A stretch of DNA of 64,000 nucleotides from Fallopia convolvulus (Eukaryota > Streptophyta > Magnoliopsida > Caryophyllales > Polygonaceae), in the NCBI GenBank assembly GCA_964016875.1, contig OZ024728.1, positions 29,373,328-29,437,327 of the forward strand, read 5' to 3'. The notes below the pieces were generated by a model. The model did not search any database, was not told the origin of the DNA, and saw nothing but the letters and a program-made list of their open reading frames with translations. Both the position numbers and the translations under genes were made by a program. Below, one piece after another: positions 1 through 11,900 of the stretch; position 1 is the first letter of the stretch, and each line of letters begins with the position of its first letter.

Positions 1-1476
1 TCGATATTCGGAAATTAAATCGTTTATCGATTAGGAAGTTGTAGGAGTTGAGAATACAACTAAGAGGTGTTTCTGTGAGCTCGTTGCTGAGAAATCCTCT
101 TGTTATATTTGTCAGAAGGATGATAAAGATTACTGTTGGAATCACTAAGGATGTTGAGCACGCCTTCTAAGGCAAGTGGACAATTCTCTCTCGCGTTATG
201 GTTATTAATGAGGAATTGAATTCCATTTGATTCTCATGTTGGGAATAATTTGTATGTTGAATAAAGTTTGATAGGTTGTTATTTTGTTAGAAATAACGAC
301 CATGTCGTTATTTCAGTTTCTACGCTAGAACTGGATTTATGTGTGACCTTATGTGTTTAGTTGTCTCATTCTGGGACATTATTATGAAATAGAGTAATTC
401 AAGGACAGATGATCATGGATGAAACAGACCCTCTGATCTCGGTTGTTGTCCGAATCTCGGTTGTTGGCCGAGTACATTTAAAGGATTATGGATGAAACAG
501 GCCCTCTGATCTCGGTTGTTGGCCGAATCTCGATTGTTGGCCGAGCATATATAAATGATCATGGATGAAACAGTCCCTCTGATCTTGGTTGTTGGCCGAA
601 CTATGTAAAAACTATTATATGGTGCGAGTGCACAGTTTGAAAGTAATGAAAGATAAGTGCGTTAGGCACATTAATGTACCAAAATGGTTTGTCCTTTTGA
701 TAACCATTCTTGCTCCCGATTAAGAAATTGATTCTTAATCAAACTTTGATGAAGTTAAGCTCATTAGTCGTCGAAGACGATTTTGAATATTATGTGGTTA
801 GTATAAGTTTCCATTAATCGTTTATGCTTCTTAAAGAAACCACAAGCGGTGGTGTTCTCTCTCTTGATTATGCGAGTCTCCTTCTTATTCTCTAAAAGAC
901 TGTTAACTGTTGGATCATAATCCGAGTCTAATCGGATTTGGATGCCAATATGTTTAGTTACAACCATAAGAACCAAGTTAGTTTCTCCGCTTGCTTAGTC
1001 TTTCATTAGACTAACCCGTCCATCTTCTTTTCTTTTATATGGTCGGCTGGTGTCCACCGTTGTATACAATACACCAGGTTCTTCTTGGAAGTTGATTCAA
1101 GAGGCGGATTCAGATGTTTGAAGCTCCAGAAGTTGAAGAAAGGTTTCCAATGGCTATACTTGAGTGAAGATCATGGTTGAACTACTTCAAAACGAAGCTG
1201 AGTTTCAGAAATAAGAACTTAAGGAAGACTGGATGAAGATTTTGTTTAAATAGAAGGTTGTTCTATTTATTTACTAATTCTTTTTAAGTTAAGGCATGTA
1301 TAAGACCTTTTATTCTCTTTTCCGCTATAAAGTTTTACTTAATTTTGTTAGGTTTTAATGGTTTCATTTACCTTGTTCTAGTAAGTTCTGTCAGGTTAAA
1401 GCCTTGGGTAGCTTCGTTTTAGTTCTAATCGGGGTTACTGGCGGTAATACCTCCAGGGTGGGAAGGGGGTGTTACA
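1..1476 (+). mobile_element. 3' part of a gypsy-type LTR (window starts inside it)
   Basis: No open frame of note is present. The right end, GGGGGTGTTACA at about 1465-1476, resembles the 3' end of plant chromovirus-type Ty3/gypsy LTRs, and LINE coding sequence begins immediately after it. The last codons of the LINE frame on the minus strand run into this segment, which is what an insertion boundary would give. No tRNA primer site follows, so this is either a solo LTR or a 3' LTR whose body lies outside the window. The family assignment rests on the terminal motif only. Confidence 0.4.
412..600. repeat. 73-bp tandem repeat, about 2.6 copies
   Basis: The block beginning ATCATGGATGAAACAG recurs at 412, 485 and 558. 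Each copy carries one or two GATCTCGGTTGTTGGCCGA submotifs. The array lies inside the LTR-like segment, where U3 subrepeats are common. Confidence 0.8.
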
Positions 1477-2555
1477 GTTACCCTTGGTGTTGATCTTCTC
1501 CTTAGGCTTTACAAGGTTGGTGATCGAGGCCGCACAAGGAGCTTTGGGCAAAGGACCGATGATGTTCTTCAAAGGGCCCTTGCCCTTGTCAACCAAGGGG
1601 GCCATATCCTTGTCATGGGTGGCCATGGGCGCGCCCTTAGAAGATGGATTCCCAAAGCCACCATCTTTAAACCTCTCATCTTTGGATTGTCTCTTAGCTT
1701 TGACACCAACGCCATCTCTTTTTTCTTTGAATTTGCATCCCTCGTCTTCATGACCAAAAGAACAACACCCCATACAATACAAGGGTTCGTTCTCCACAAG
1801 AAAAGAGAAATCAATGGAGACACCATCATCAAAATCAACACTAACCTCACGCGTGATGGGTTCGACAAAGTTGATTTCCACCAAAACCCGAGCATACGAG
1901 CCTCTCTTCCTACCATCGGTAACCGGGTCCACATAAAGTGGCTTGCCAACATGGGAGGCCACACAACCAAGCAAATCAAGAGTCCAGTATGTTTGAGAGA
2001 GCCCGTGTATTTGGACCCACAATGGGATCGTTGCAATGTCATGCCTATTGAACGCAAACTTGTCCGGTATGTGCTTGAGGATCATAGGCTTGCCATGGAT
2101 GAAGTAGGGACCGCCTCTAAGGACCTTGTCTTGGTCTTGTTCGGAATCAAATTGGAATATGATCCAACCCTCTTCCTCCCGATATCGGGCTTTAACGCCC
2201 TAAGATTTCACCAATTCATTCATCAAGAAATGGCCCGGGTAATACCCCACATATTGCCTGAGCAAGGACCAACCCCACACAGCTTGTTTCGAGATCCCTT
2301 CCGAGACCTTGATTGCAACACGATTCGAAGTGGGAGGGGTGTAGACAAGTTTACCTCCAAGCCCATCATTCATGAAGATCTTCTTTGAACGGTTCACCTA
2401 AGCATTGGGCCTAGGCGTGTCGTTACCGTGCCGACTAGAGTCGGAACCAAGCTTGGAAGCCCCGTTGCCGAGACGAGGCCCATCGGTACCGAGGCGTCGC
2501 GGGGGCGCAGACCTGCTTGAGCCAATGTGACCGGTCGGTACCAAAGATGGGATGA
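1477..2555 (-). pseudogene. LINE-B ORF1 (DUF4283 + zinc knuckle), 3' segment
   Basis: On the minus strand this encodes the RNA-binding ORF1 protein of a plant L1-type LINE. From 2397 downward it reads through a segment with GGKLVYTPPTSNRV, then a PLWVQIHGLSQTYW segment typical of plant DUF4283 ORF1 proteins. A knuckle of the form CxxCxxFGHExxxC follows at about 1740-1780, then a basic tail. In-frame stops near 2398 and 2200 and frame changes around 1569-2085 show that it is dead. It is cut at 1476 by the LTR end, and at 2555 by the non-autonomous gypsy element, beyond which the frame resumes at 8502. In a LINE this protein binds the element RNA for retrotransposition. Confidence 0.75.
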
Positions 2556-4065
2556 TGATAGCTTGCATTTAGGTGTAGCCTAGGATGCATATTTATTTTT
2601 ATTTTTCTTGGTTTTAGCTTAGTCTAGTCTAGTTCTTAGGTTTTTAGGTTTTCTAGGAAATTCGGGTTTTGCGCTTGTTTTGTTCGATTTTGCAAATCTT
2701 TAGGTAAATAAGCGTGGACGAGACGGATATTAGAGGACTATGGTGGAGTTTGATGAATCTTATAGAGGAGGAAACGAAGATTGGAAGAGCTAAGGCCCGA
2801 GAGGTTGTGGAAAAAGAATGCTTAAATTCGGGTTATGCATTGGAGTCTTGTTTTGACACCTCTATCTTGCAATGCTTGGTTTGGTAGGTATAGTGGTTGG
2901 ATGGAGCTGAATTGGTTATCATTGGAAAGCTAATTCAAAGAACTACAATTCATATTCTTACTCCGAGTCCAAATTCTAACTCCAAAGGGGTCAAAACAGC
3001 ATCTGAAGTGTCACGTGAATGTTGAACCGAGGGTAAAAGCGCGGCCGCGTTTTTGGAGGTCAAGCCGCGCAATCGGTTTTCACACCGCGCGTGTCTTGGG
3101 CCGATGCTTGGGCTTTTCTTTTTGGGCTTGTTTTATTATTTGTACAAAAATGTGCTTGGTTGTATGGCTTTTGAGGATATATTGAGATATTTAAACTCTT
3201 GGTAGTTTTTTCTCATAACTTGAATCATAATTTTGGAGGCTAGGCTTTTTCTCTCTAGAGCAACCTTTGAACCTCTTATAAGTTTTCCTTTAATTTAATT
3301 ATGCATTGTTAATTCCTTTGTGTTTGAGTAGTTATTGAAATCATAGATTGCATATTATTGTGAGGTTTGATTGATTCTCAACAACTTGAATAGGTTTTAT
3401 TCCTTGTGCTTAATTGAATCAGAATTATTCTAGGGTTTTGTTAGCTTGATCACCTAATATAATTTCTAGGTTAATTTACAACTAATCTGATTAATGCCCA
3501 TTCGGGGTTGATTAGATAAAGTAGCATCTATAATTGTTTGGACCCGTTCGGGCTATTCAATTGTAGAAGGCAATAAATCCACAAATAACTTAGATGTTTG
3601 TTTGCTCTAAGTGTTTGTTTCTATTAATAACTTGACTAGTAAAGCTGTCGTTTAATTGAATCTAGACGTTGTTTTAGGTTGTTAAATGATTAGGGTTGTT
3701 TAGACTGTTAGTTCTTTCAACTATTTCTAAAGTTTGGGTCATAATCCTTAGTAGGATCATTATCCAAGATAGATTATTCAAGTGAATTGAGAATCAAGAG
3801 AATCAATGATCAATAAGCATATCTATGATGGATTTAACTAATTGAACATATTTCTCTCATATATTTACAATCATCTTTGCATTTAGTTTTAATTTGCATC
3901 TTAGACTAGATAATCATTAAAAAAAACCTTTTAGTTAGTTGGCATTTAAGTAACAACACAAATACACGAGTCTTTGTAGGTTCGACCTTTACTTGCCGCT
4001 CTACTGAGTTTGGTAAAGCTAAGGTTACTTTGATAGGTATAACGACCACCGAAAATACCTCATCA
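2556..4065 (+). repeat. 5' LTR of the non-autonomous gypsy element
   Basis: This 1510-bp repeat runs from TGATAGCTTGCATTTAGG to ACCTCATCA. It matches 6978-8501 along its whole length with scattered substitutions and small indels. Confidence 0.9.
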
Positions 4066-4069
4066 AATT

Positions 4070-4087
4070 TGGCGCCGTTTACGGGGA
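4070..4087 (+). promoter_or_regulatory. Primer-binding site, tRNA-Asp type
   Basis: TGGCGCCGTTTACGGGGA lies four bases inside the 5' LTR. It is complementary to the 3' end of plant tRNA-Asp, whose canonical site is TGGCGCCGTTGCCGGGGA, with two mismatches. This primer type is used by Athila/Tat-group gypsy elements. Confidence 0.8.
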
Positions 4088-4173
4088 CTCGTCATTATTT
4101 GTGTTATTACTTTTGTGCTATTCTTGGTGTTGTGAACCTATCTTACGATTCATAACACCCGTGCTACTAATTC

Positions 4174-4383
4174 ATGGCTTTGTTTGAATGTAGACAGCTG
4201 CAGGATGAACACTTCCATGACTATTTTTCTAGATTTCAAGACCATGTGTTCGAGCTTGGTACTTGGGGAATACGATACAGTGATGAAGAGGTAAACATGG
4301 GAGTTATCTATGATATGAATCTTGGGTCAAGGGGATTGGCTGACTACATAAGCAAAGAGAGGCTTTTATTTGTGGAGCCTTAG
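4174..4383 (+). pseudogene. Gag-like fragment
   Basis: This 69-codon frame contains FHDYFSRFQDHVFELGTWGI and a later SRGLADYI segment. The pattern matches the central helices of plant gypsy Gag, which have a Y/F..F..L..C/L.H.I spacing. It is far shorter than a real Gag of several hundred residues and ends at TAG just past 4380. It follows the primer site directly, the normal place for gag, so it is best read as the relic of that gene. Confidence 0.5.
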
Positions 4384-4407
4384 GAATGTTGGGATTTCTT
4401 ATTTATC

Positions 4408-5134
4408 ATGAGCCATCAAAGCTTTCTAGTTGAGTCATCTTCCCAACCACCCCAGCCGGTTGATAAGTCTCTTGAGTATATAATAAGGGATCTCTCCAAA
4501 GGGGCGGATGCTTTAATCATGGAGCACTGTGAGTCATGTTCTTCAAGTTTTCATTCCACAGTCTCATGTCCTTTTGAGTTGTGTGAAAGGAGTGGTGGAA
4601 TCACATTGGAGTCAAACGATCATGAGTCAGACACTCAGATTCAAGTTGAGGAGCAATCTACTACACTTGATGTGAGTTATGAAGATGAATTTGATGCCCA
4701 ACATGAATTCACACCTATAAGGCAAGTTGACCAGATCATCACAGAGACAAGGGAAGTCTAGAAGGCATACAGATTCTTACAAAGAGTAGGGAGCCTGAGC
4801 CATGTGGAGTAAATTGTTTTAGGGTTTTGTGGTTTTGGAAGAAGACTCTTTTGTCGACCATTATGACTTCTTTGCTTATGAAGTAGACAACCATGAGGGA
4901 GAAAATCAACATGATACATCTATTAAGTCTCCCGATGTCATGGTGTGCCCTATTTTAGGCCTTGACATCCCATGTTCCAATTTCTCCACCTTCTCACATC
5001 CAAAGCTTATGGAGTTCCAAGATGAGAAGTCAAGTCTACAACACAAGTTTGATGATGAGAAATATATGGAGTTCATCTTTGAAGAAAGTGGTATTGCACC
5101 AAGTGCTTTGATTCTTACTGTAAGTATTTTCTAA
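4408..5134 (+). pseudogene. Two open frames of unknown function inside the gypsy element
   Basis: Frames at 4408-4761 and 4829-5134 encode acidic, serine-rich protein with no domain I recognise. They are plus-strand, collinear with the gag-like fragment, and separated from each other by a stop and a frame change, so they may be pieces of one former reading frame. The first contains two cysteines in CESCSSSFH but no full zinc knuckle. Possible Gag C-terminal or spacer protein; function not assigned. Confidence 0.3.
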
Positions 5135-6279
5135 AGCCAACACTCGTGTTGAATTTATTTGAACAAATGCCATCTCATGTCAACTGGGCACACATGTTTG
5201 ATAAGTTAAAACGGTATTTGAAAGTTATATTATGCATTTTTAATTTATCATGGTGTTACTTATGTTTTTCTAAGATGTGTGCACAAGGGTTTGACAGGTT
5301 GTTAAGAGCATTGACAATGTCTAATCTTGTTCATTCATGCTAAACGTCAAGCTAATGACATTAAACAAGCGCTTCTTGGAAGGCAACCCAATGCTTAGAG
5401 TAGATTTCTTTCAGTTATAATCTTTTTCTTTTTAGGTAGTTTTTGGTGTGTGTTAGATACCCCAGGTTCAAAGATTGATAACCCGAAGAAGCTTTCACCG
5501 CCACCGTCGGATTACCAGCACTACCCGGATAGTTAGATCTTTGTGAGTTCTTCTCTTTCCTTTACTTTTTACTATACTTTGGGGACAAAATATGTTTTAA
5601 GCATGGGGGAAGGGAATTACTTGTTTGCATTGCATGTAGTTGCATTAGATTAGGCATATTTAAATTTTTGCATGCATTGATTAAATTCTTGAAAAAATGA
5701 AAAAAAATTGAAAATTTTGAAAAAATACAAAAATATTGCATTTAGGTTCTTATTTCCTCATTGTTTGATTCTTCTTGTGCTTCTATGCTAAGTATGAGTC
5801 TTAACCCATGATTTGCATAATTTGTTGAAATTTCTATGATATGAGCATGATCTTTGATTGATTACTTTGAATATAGGATTGAACATGTTTATTAGCTTGA
5901 GTTTAAGATTCATTCTGAAATTCTAGACACAAATTTGCCTTGTGAGATTTTTGGCCTTTCATGATTATTTTTGTTCTCTACATTCTTGAGTGTATCACCA
6001 TGATTATCTAGCTCTAGAACTTGTGTTTAGACTCTTTTTCAAGACTACTTTATATGATTGAATGCATGACATTAAAATGATTAAGCCAATGTTTCTTTAT
6101 AGCCTATTATTTCATTTCCTACCTTGCAAGATCCATGTTCTTGACACCCCATTTCTTTGAGCTTTAAGCCTGTTTTTATTAGCTCCACAAAATAATCCCT
6201 AGCCTAATAAGCTTGACCTATTCGAGATTTAGGACTTTAGATTGGTATTGCTTTGTGTGAGTTTGGTATAAGTATGGGG

Positions 6280-6977
6280 GAGGTTGAAAAGAAAAGGTGG
6301 AAAAGAGGAAAAACAACTCTAGTGTGCAAAGAGAAAAAAAATGAAGGTGAAACATAAGTACAAAGAAAGAAAAAAATGAGCTTGAAAGGTTAGTAACGTT
6401 CATAAGTATAAGAAGAGTTGAAGAAAAGGCAAAAAGTGAAAAGAAAGAAAAAAAGAAAAAAAGAAACAAAGAGCTTGAATGAGAATGTAAGGAGTTGGTG
6501 AAGAAAGTTTGGGAGTATTAAGAAGAAAAAGTGTGAATTTTGGATTTTAGGATTAGTTTTTTATCCCGGATTTAGCACCACAGGGCTAAATATGATCCCT
6601 TCCAAATTTCTCTTTACCTTGGCCCCATTACATCCCTTAAAAAGACCTCATGATTTTTGTTGTGTATTTGTTCCACAACGGTGGAGATTTAGGACGCTGA
6701 TGTGGTAGTCTAGTTTTCATGGTTGATTTTGAGTGAAACACGTCCTTAAAACAATTGAGTGAGAGTGCAAACACATTTATCTTGGTGAGGTCTAGAATGA
6801 ATAAATAATCTTTGCTCTATGCTTGATGTAATGCATGCTATGAACTCTTGGTCGGGTTTTAATTATATGTTGAATTGCTTGTTTGATTATGAGATGGATG
6901 CATGATTGCATTTCTGTGGTGTGACTTGGATTTATGTCTTGCTTGTCCTCAAGCAAGGGTTAAGCATGGGGGAATTT
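6280..6977 (+). promoter_or_regulatory. Purine-rich tract and polypurine tract before the 3' LTR
   Basis: 6280-6540 is strongly purine-rich on the plus strand (GAAAGAAAAAAAG runs). The likely polypurine tract is AGCATGGGGGAA at about 6964-6975, directly before TGATATC of the 3' LTR. Related GTATGGGGGAGG and GCATGGGGGAAGGG motifs also occur near 6271 and 5602. This tract primes plus-strand DNA synthesis. The rest of 5345-6280 shows no coding potential. Confidence 0.6.
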
Positions 6978-8501
6978 GATATCTTGCATTTAGGTGTACC
7001 TTAGGATTCATATTTATGTTTATTTTGTTTGGTTTTAGCTTAGTCTAGTCTAGTTCTTAGGTTTTTAGGTTTTCTAGGAAATTCGGGTGTTGCGCTTGTT
7101 TTGTTCGGTTTTGCAGATCTTTAGGTAAACAAGCATGGACGAGACGGATATTAGAGGACTATGGTGGAGTTTGATGAAGCTTATATAGGAGGAAATGAAG
7201 ATTGGAAGAGCTAAGGCCCTAGAGGTTGTGGAAAAAGAATGATTAAATTCGGGCTATGCATTGGAGTCTTGTTTTGACACCTCTATCTTGCAATGCCTGG
7301 TTTGGGAGCTATAGTGGTCAGATGGAGCTGAATTTGTTATCATTGGAAATCTAATTCAAAGAGATAGAATTCATTTTTTTACTTAGAGTCCCAATTCCAA
7401 CTCCAAATGGGTAAAAATAGCCTCTGAAGTGTAACGTGAATGCTGAACTGAGCGTAAAAGCGCGGGTTAGCATGTAAAAGCGCGACCGCACTTTTAGAGG
7501 TCAAGTCGCGCAATTGGTTTTCACACGAGGTGTCTTGGGCCGATGCTTGGGCTTTGATTTTTGGGTTTGTTTTATTATTTGTCCGAAAATGTGCTTAGTT
7601 GTATGGCTTTTGAAGATATGTTGAGATATTTAAACTCTTGGTAGTTTTATCTTTCTCATAACTTCAATCATAATTTTGGAGGCTATGGTTTTTCTCTCTA
7701 GAGCAACATTTGAACCTCTTGTAAGTTTTTCTTTAATTTAATTATGCAATGCTAATTCTTTTGTGTTTGACTAGTTATTGAAATCATAGATTGCATATTA
7801 TTGTGAGGTTTGATTGATTCTCAACAACTTGAATAGGTTTTATTCCATGTGCTTAATTGAATCAGAATTATTCTAGGGTTTTGTTAGCTTGATCACCTAA
7901 TAGAATTTCTAGGTTAATTTACAACTAATCTGATTAATGCCCGTTCGGGGTTGATTAGATAAAATAGCATTTGTAATTGTTTGGACCCGTTCAGGCTATT
8001 CAATTGTAGAAGGGAATAAATTCACAAATAACTTTGATGTCTGTTTGCTCTAAGTGTTTGTTTCTATTGATAACTTGACTCGTAAAGCTGTCGTTTAATT
8101 GAATCTAGACGTTGTTTCAGGTTGTTAAATGATTAGGGTTGTTTAGACTGTTAGTTCTTTCAACTATTTCTGAAGTTTGGGTCATAATCCTTAGTAGGAT
8201 CATTATCCACGGTAGATTATTCAAGTGAATTGAGAATCAAGAGAATCAATGATCAATAAGCATATCTATGATGGATTTAACTAGTTGAACATATTTCTCT
8301 CATATATTTACAATCATCTTAGCATTCATAGTTAGTTTTAATTTGCATCTTAGACTAGATAATCATTCAAAAAAAACTAATCAGATGATCGGTACAAATA
8401 CACGAGTCTCTGTGGGTTCGACCCATACTTGCCGCTCTACTGAGTTTGGTAAAGCTAAGGTTACTTTGATAGGTATAACGACCACCGAAAATACCTCATC
8501 A
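6978..8501 (+). repeat. 3' LTR of the non-autonomous gypsy element
   Basis: This 1524-bp repeat runs from TGATATCTTGCATTTAGG to ACCTCATCA and is collinear with 2556-4065. A short stretch just before its end (8380-8420) differs from the 5' copy. Confidence 0.9.
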
Positions 8502-8805
8502 AATGATCGGTACCGAGGTGTTGGATTTAGGGAAGCACAGAATTGAGGGAGCCAAGGGATCGTGTGATTCTAGGTTACCCGTGTCCGTCGGTACCGAGCC
8601 AGGAGCGGTCGGTACCGAGCCTGCTGGCGCATCAGCTGAAACGTCATGTGCGTGCTCAGGCACGCTTGCCTCGGGAATTACCACGTCTGCATTGTTGCAG
8701 GCTTTAGCATGCGTCTCCTTTGGAACTAGAGCCGGCGTTTGTGCATCCAAGGCACCATCATTGCAACCATTGGTGGTGAGCTCGAGAGATCCATCAATGG
8801 CCTCA
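8502..8805 (-). pseudogene. LINE-B ORF1, N-terminal side, joined to LINE-A RNase H
   Basis: A low-complexity Ala/Pro/Ser/Val segment (for example SVPTAPGSVPTDTG) is read on the minus strand. It ends at the gypsy insertion at 8501 and resumes at 2555, where GGTACCGA-type motifs continue on both sides. It is in one uninterrupted frame with the RNase H domain upstream (about 8920-9254), giving a 251-codon hybrid frame with no stop at the join near 8805. This looks like two LINEs butted together rather than a designed protein, but the preserved frame is unusual. Confidence 0.5.
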
Positions 8806-8919
8806 CGACGCGTGAAGACCCAATCACACAATGAGCAGCACCATTGAGCAGCAACTGGATAAGCAACCCAATGAGCAGCACCATTGGCCTCACGACGCGT
8901 GAAGACCCAATCACACAAC
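8797..8919 (-). repeat. Short tandem duplication at the LINE-A/LINE-B join
   Basis: CCTCACGACGCGTGAAGACC and the following CAATCACACAA occur at about 8799 and again at 8887. On the minus strand this repeats the RNase H motif CDWVFTRREA. The intervening sequence also contains ATGAGCAGCACCATTG twice. Confidence 0.85.
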
Positions 8920-11900
8920 GAAAAGTCCCAAGCCTTTGCCAGAATATGAGCAATCAGGACTCCAATCAGAGATCGACATAGCTTTCCTTGCTTCAGCTTT
9001 GTAATAAGAGATAAGCAGTCGGATTCCACCACAACATGAGCCTCACCTTTCTCAGCAGCCAATTCCAACCCCCATAAAACCGCCTCCGCAATTTCGACCT
9101 CGGTTCCTAACTGGATTGGTTTTGATCCAGCAAAAACTAGAGCGTCGACCACGTTCCATCCTATAACACCAATGCGACACTTGTTTCCAGCCACCGAAGC
9201 ATCACTGTTAATTTTCAAGAATCCTGTTGCAAGCTTACACCATTTTGAGACCACATGACGAGAATTCTTTTGTTTGTCAAGCTTGTTGCAGCAACTTCCT
9301 CAGTCATAAGAAGAGCACGATGAACCAAATTAGCAGGCTCAGTATCAATTGATGAGAATATCTGAGCATTCCTAGCATTCCATGAACACCAGCAAAGTTT
9401 GATCCATAAAACCGGATCTTATTCCCCCATGTTGTGAAAGAAGAACTCAACCCAAGCAGAAAACCCAATTAGCCTTTTCCCAGTTGCAGCCAGCCTCGAA
9501 AAGGACTTCCAAACAGCTTTTGCCAGTTTACAATGCAAGAAAATATGCATGGACGTTTCCACACCTCCACACAAAGCACAAAAAGGGTCATCTGAAATCT
9601 TCTTTCGAAAAAGTCGATCATTACAGGGTAAATATCCTTATACGCTCTCCACGCAAAATTTTGGATCCTCGGTAAAACAAGAATCTTCCAAATGTGTTTC
9701 CAAAAGGCCTTTTTAGCACTAGAATCAGAGGATTCACCAACATCACGATCGCGATTACGAGCACTCATTATTAAATGGTATGTTGATCGAACCGAGAACT
9801 CCCCATCTTTCTCATAAAACCAGTACAATGAATCAAGGACACTCTGATCAATGAGATGAATTTTAACTACTTCCTCAGCATCAAAAGGCAACAGTTTCTA
9901 GTATACAACCTCCTCTCGCCATGAATTAGAGTTCTAGTCAATGAGTTCACCAACTCGAAGATGAAAATTACTATCTCCAAGAGGTGTTAACACCAGAAAA
10001 GAGGTTTCTCGGGGAATCCACCTATCGTTAAACACCTCAACTGAATCTCCATTGCCCACTTGCCACACAGTACCAGCCTCCAACACAGCCCTTGCATTAA
10101 AAATACTTCTCCATGTAAAACTAGGGTTGAAACCAATTTTAGCATGCAAAAAATCTCCCATGTGAAAGTAACGAGCTCTTAAAAGCTTAGCTAGAAGTGA
10201 ATTGGGATTTTGGATTAATCTCCAACCTTGTTTAACCAAGAGCGCTAAATTAAAGGAATGTAAATCCCGAAAACCGAGCCCTCCCAGCTACTTAGAGAAA
10301 CTCATTTGTTCCCAACTGAGCCAGTGGAGTTTCTTTTTATTGCCATCAAATCCCCAAAAGAAATCACAAATCATAGATTCAATTTCCTGACACAACTCTT
10401 TTGGCAAGAGAAAACAAGACATTGTGTACATATGAATCGCTTGCACCACCGCCTTAATTAAAACTTCTTTCCCAGCTCTAGACAAAGTGCTTTCTTTCTA
10501 CCCCTTAAGTTTGTTCCAAACTCTCTCTTTAACTTGCTGAAAGATTATTTTCTTTGACCTACCCACCATGGTTGGGAGACCCAAATATCGCTCATGTTTA
10601 TCAACTTCCCGAACCTGTAGAATGATACGTGACGATCTTTGGGTTGAAGATTATCACGTGAAGAGATTTGCAAAGGATATGGATTTCAAGCGAACAAGTT
10701 GATTGATGATTCGATCTTGATTGCTTGTTGTTGAATGAATTCGAACTTTGGATTTATAAGAACAATATGATTTGTTTGAATTTGGAATGTGAGAATAAGA
10801 AAGATAAAATATAGAGTTTGGGTAGGAAAACCTTGGAATAAGAAAACTAATTAAAGTTTCTCATCCCAAAATAAAATCCACCATAATCATAAAAGTGATT
10901 ACAAAAGAGTATTTAAAGACATAGGAACACCTATAGAGAGATTCTATCCTAAAATAAAACTCTATATATATCTAAGATAATAATAAAGGTAATGTTCCTA
11001 ATAACAAAGACTACAAAAGTCAGAATTATTGAAAGACATAATAATAACATAAAGATATAATTAAGGAAAGTCTTAGAATCCCGTAAGATCTTATACTACT
11101 CTCAGTAAAACACGATTTTGACCATCTTATTGTTGGATTCTCATCTTGACGTTAACTATGAAGTTGTAGATAATTGAATAAGCTTTCCAATAAATCTTCA
11201 ATCACCTTGAGATCAATTTTCTAGCCAATGATATGACCATTTTACTAAACACTACTCATAAAGTGACGGGATCTTAAACTTCTGAAATTATCATCACTTT
11301 GATCCTTTTCCTTGGAGGTCTTGGACACCTCACTTGATATTCTTCAAAGCATAATTTGAAATTCTTGAATACCTTCTTGAACTTGAAAGTCCGAGACCTT
11401 GGAAAAGGTCGTGGTTTAGGCCTTCGAAACACCTTCTTTGCAACCTTATCCGTCATGATCCTTTGATTGTTATCATAGAACTTCCTGAATCTCACTTCTT
11501 CTATCAACTTGAACATTTTTGCTAAATGACAGCTCAGACTTTACTAAGTTCACTTGTTGACCTGAAACTACTCCATAAGAATGGGGAATATCAACAATCT
11601 CTCGTGCTTATTGACAAGTCGCTCTAGCAAACAGGAGACTATCATCAACAAAGAACAAGTGGGACACAGAAGGAGCATTACGGGCAATTTTAACCCCATG
11701 AAGTCGACCCACATTTTCGCTTTATCTAATAAGACCTGCTAACCCACACATAATAGAAATAAATAGGGAGACAATGGATCTCCCTGTCGTAAGCCTATTA
11801 ACGGGGTAAAAGACTTTGAAGGGAAGCCCTTAATCAAAACCGAAAAGGACACACTAGATACACATCTCATAATCAGAGTCGTCCACCTATCAACAAAGCC

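Larger units (their letters stand above)
2556..8501 (+). mobile_element. Non-autonomous Ty3/gypsy-group element with two LTRs
   Basis: Two direct repeats of about 1.5 kb (2556-4065 and 6978-8501), both TGAT...ATCA, flank a 2.9-kb interior. The interior has a primer site just inside the 5' LTR and a purine tract ending GCATGGGGGAA just before the 3' LTR. It holds a short gag-like frame but no protease, reverse transcriptase or integrase, so the element must have depended on enzymes from a relative. The GCTTCTTGGAAGGCAACCCAA motif near 5370 and the GCATGGGGGA motifs are typical of the Athila/Tat group. Flanks are GATGA and AATGA, an imperfect 5-bp target duplication. It sits inside LINE-B ORF1. 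LTR divergence of very roughly 5 percent over the stretch I compared indicates an old insertion. Confidence 0.85.

Noticed and set aside
1615..2388. A 257-codon plus-strand frame
   Set aside because: It is antisense to LINE-B ORF1, whose zinc knuckle and DUF4283 pattern are on the minus strand; the long frame reflects codon composition.
6218..6469. Phe/Ser-rich minus-strand frame as a membrane protein
   Set aside because: It is the reverse complement of the GAAAGAAAAAAAG purine belt of the gypsy element.
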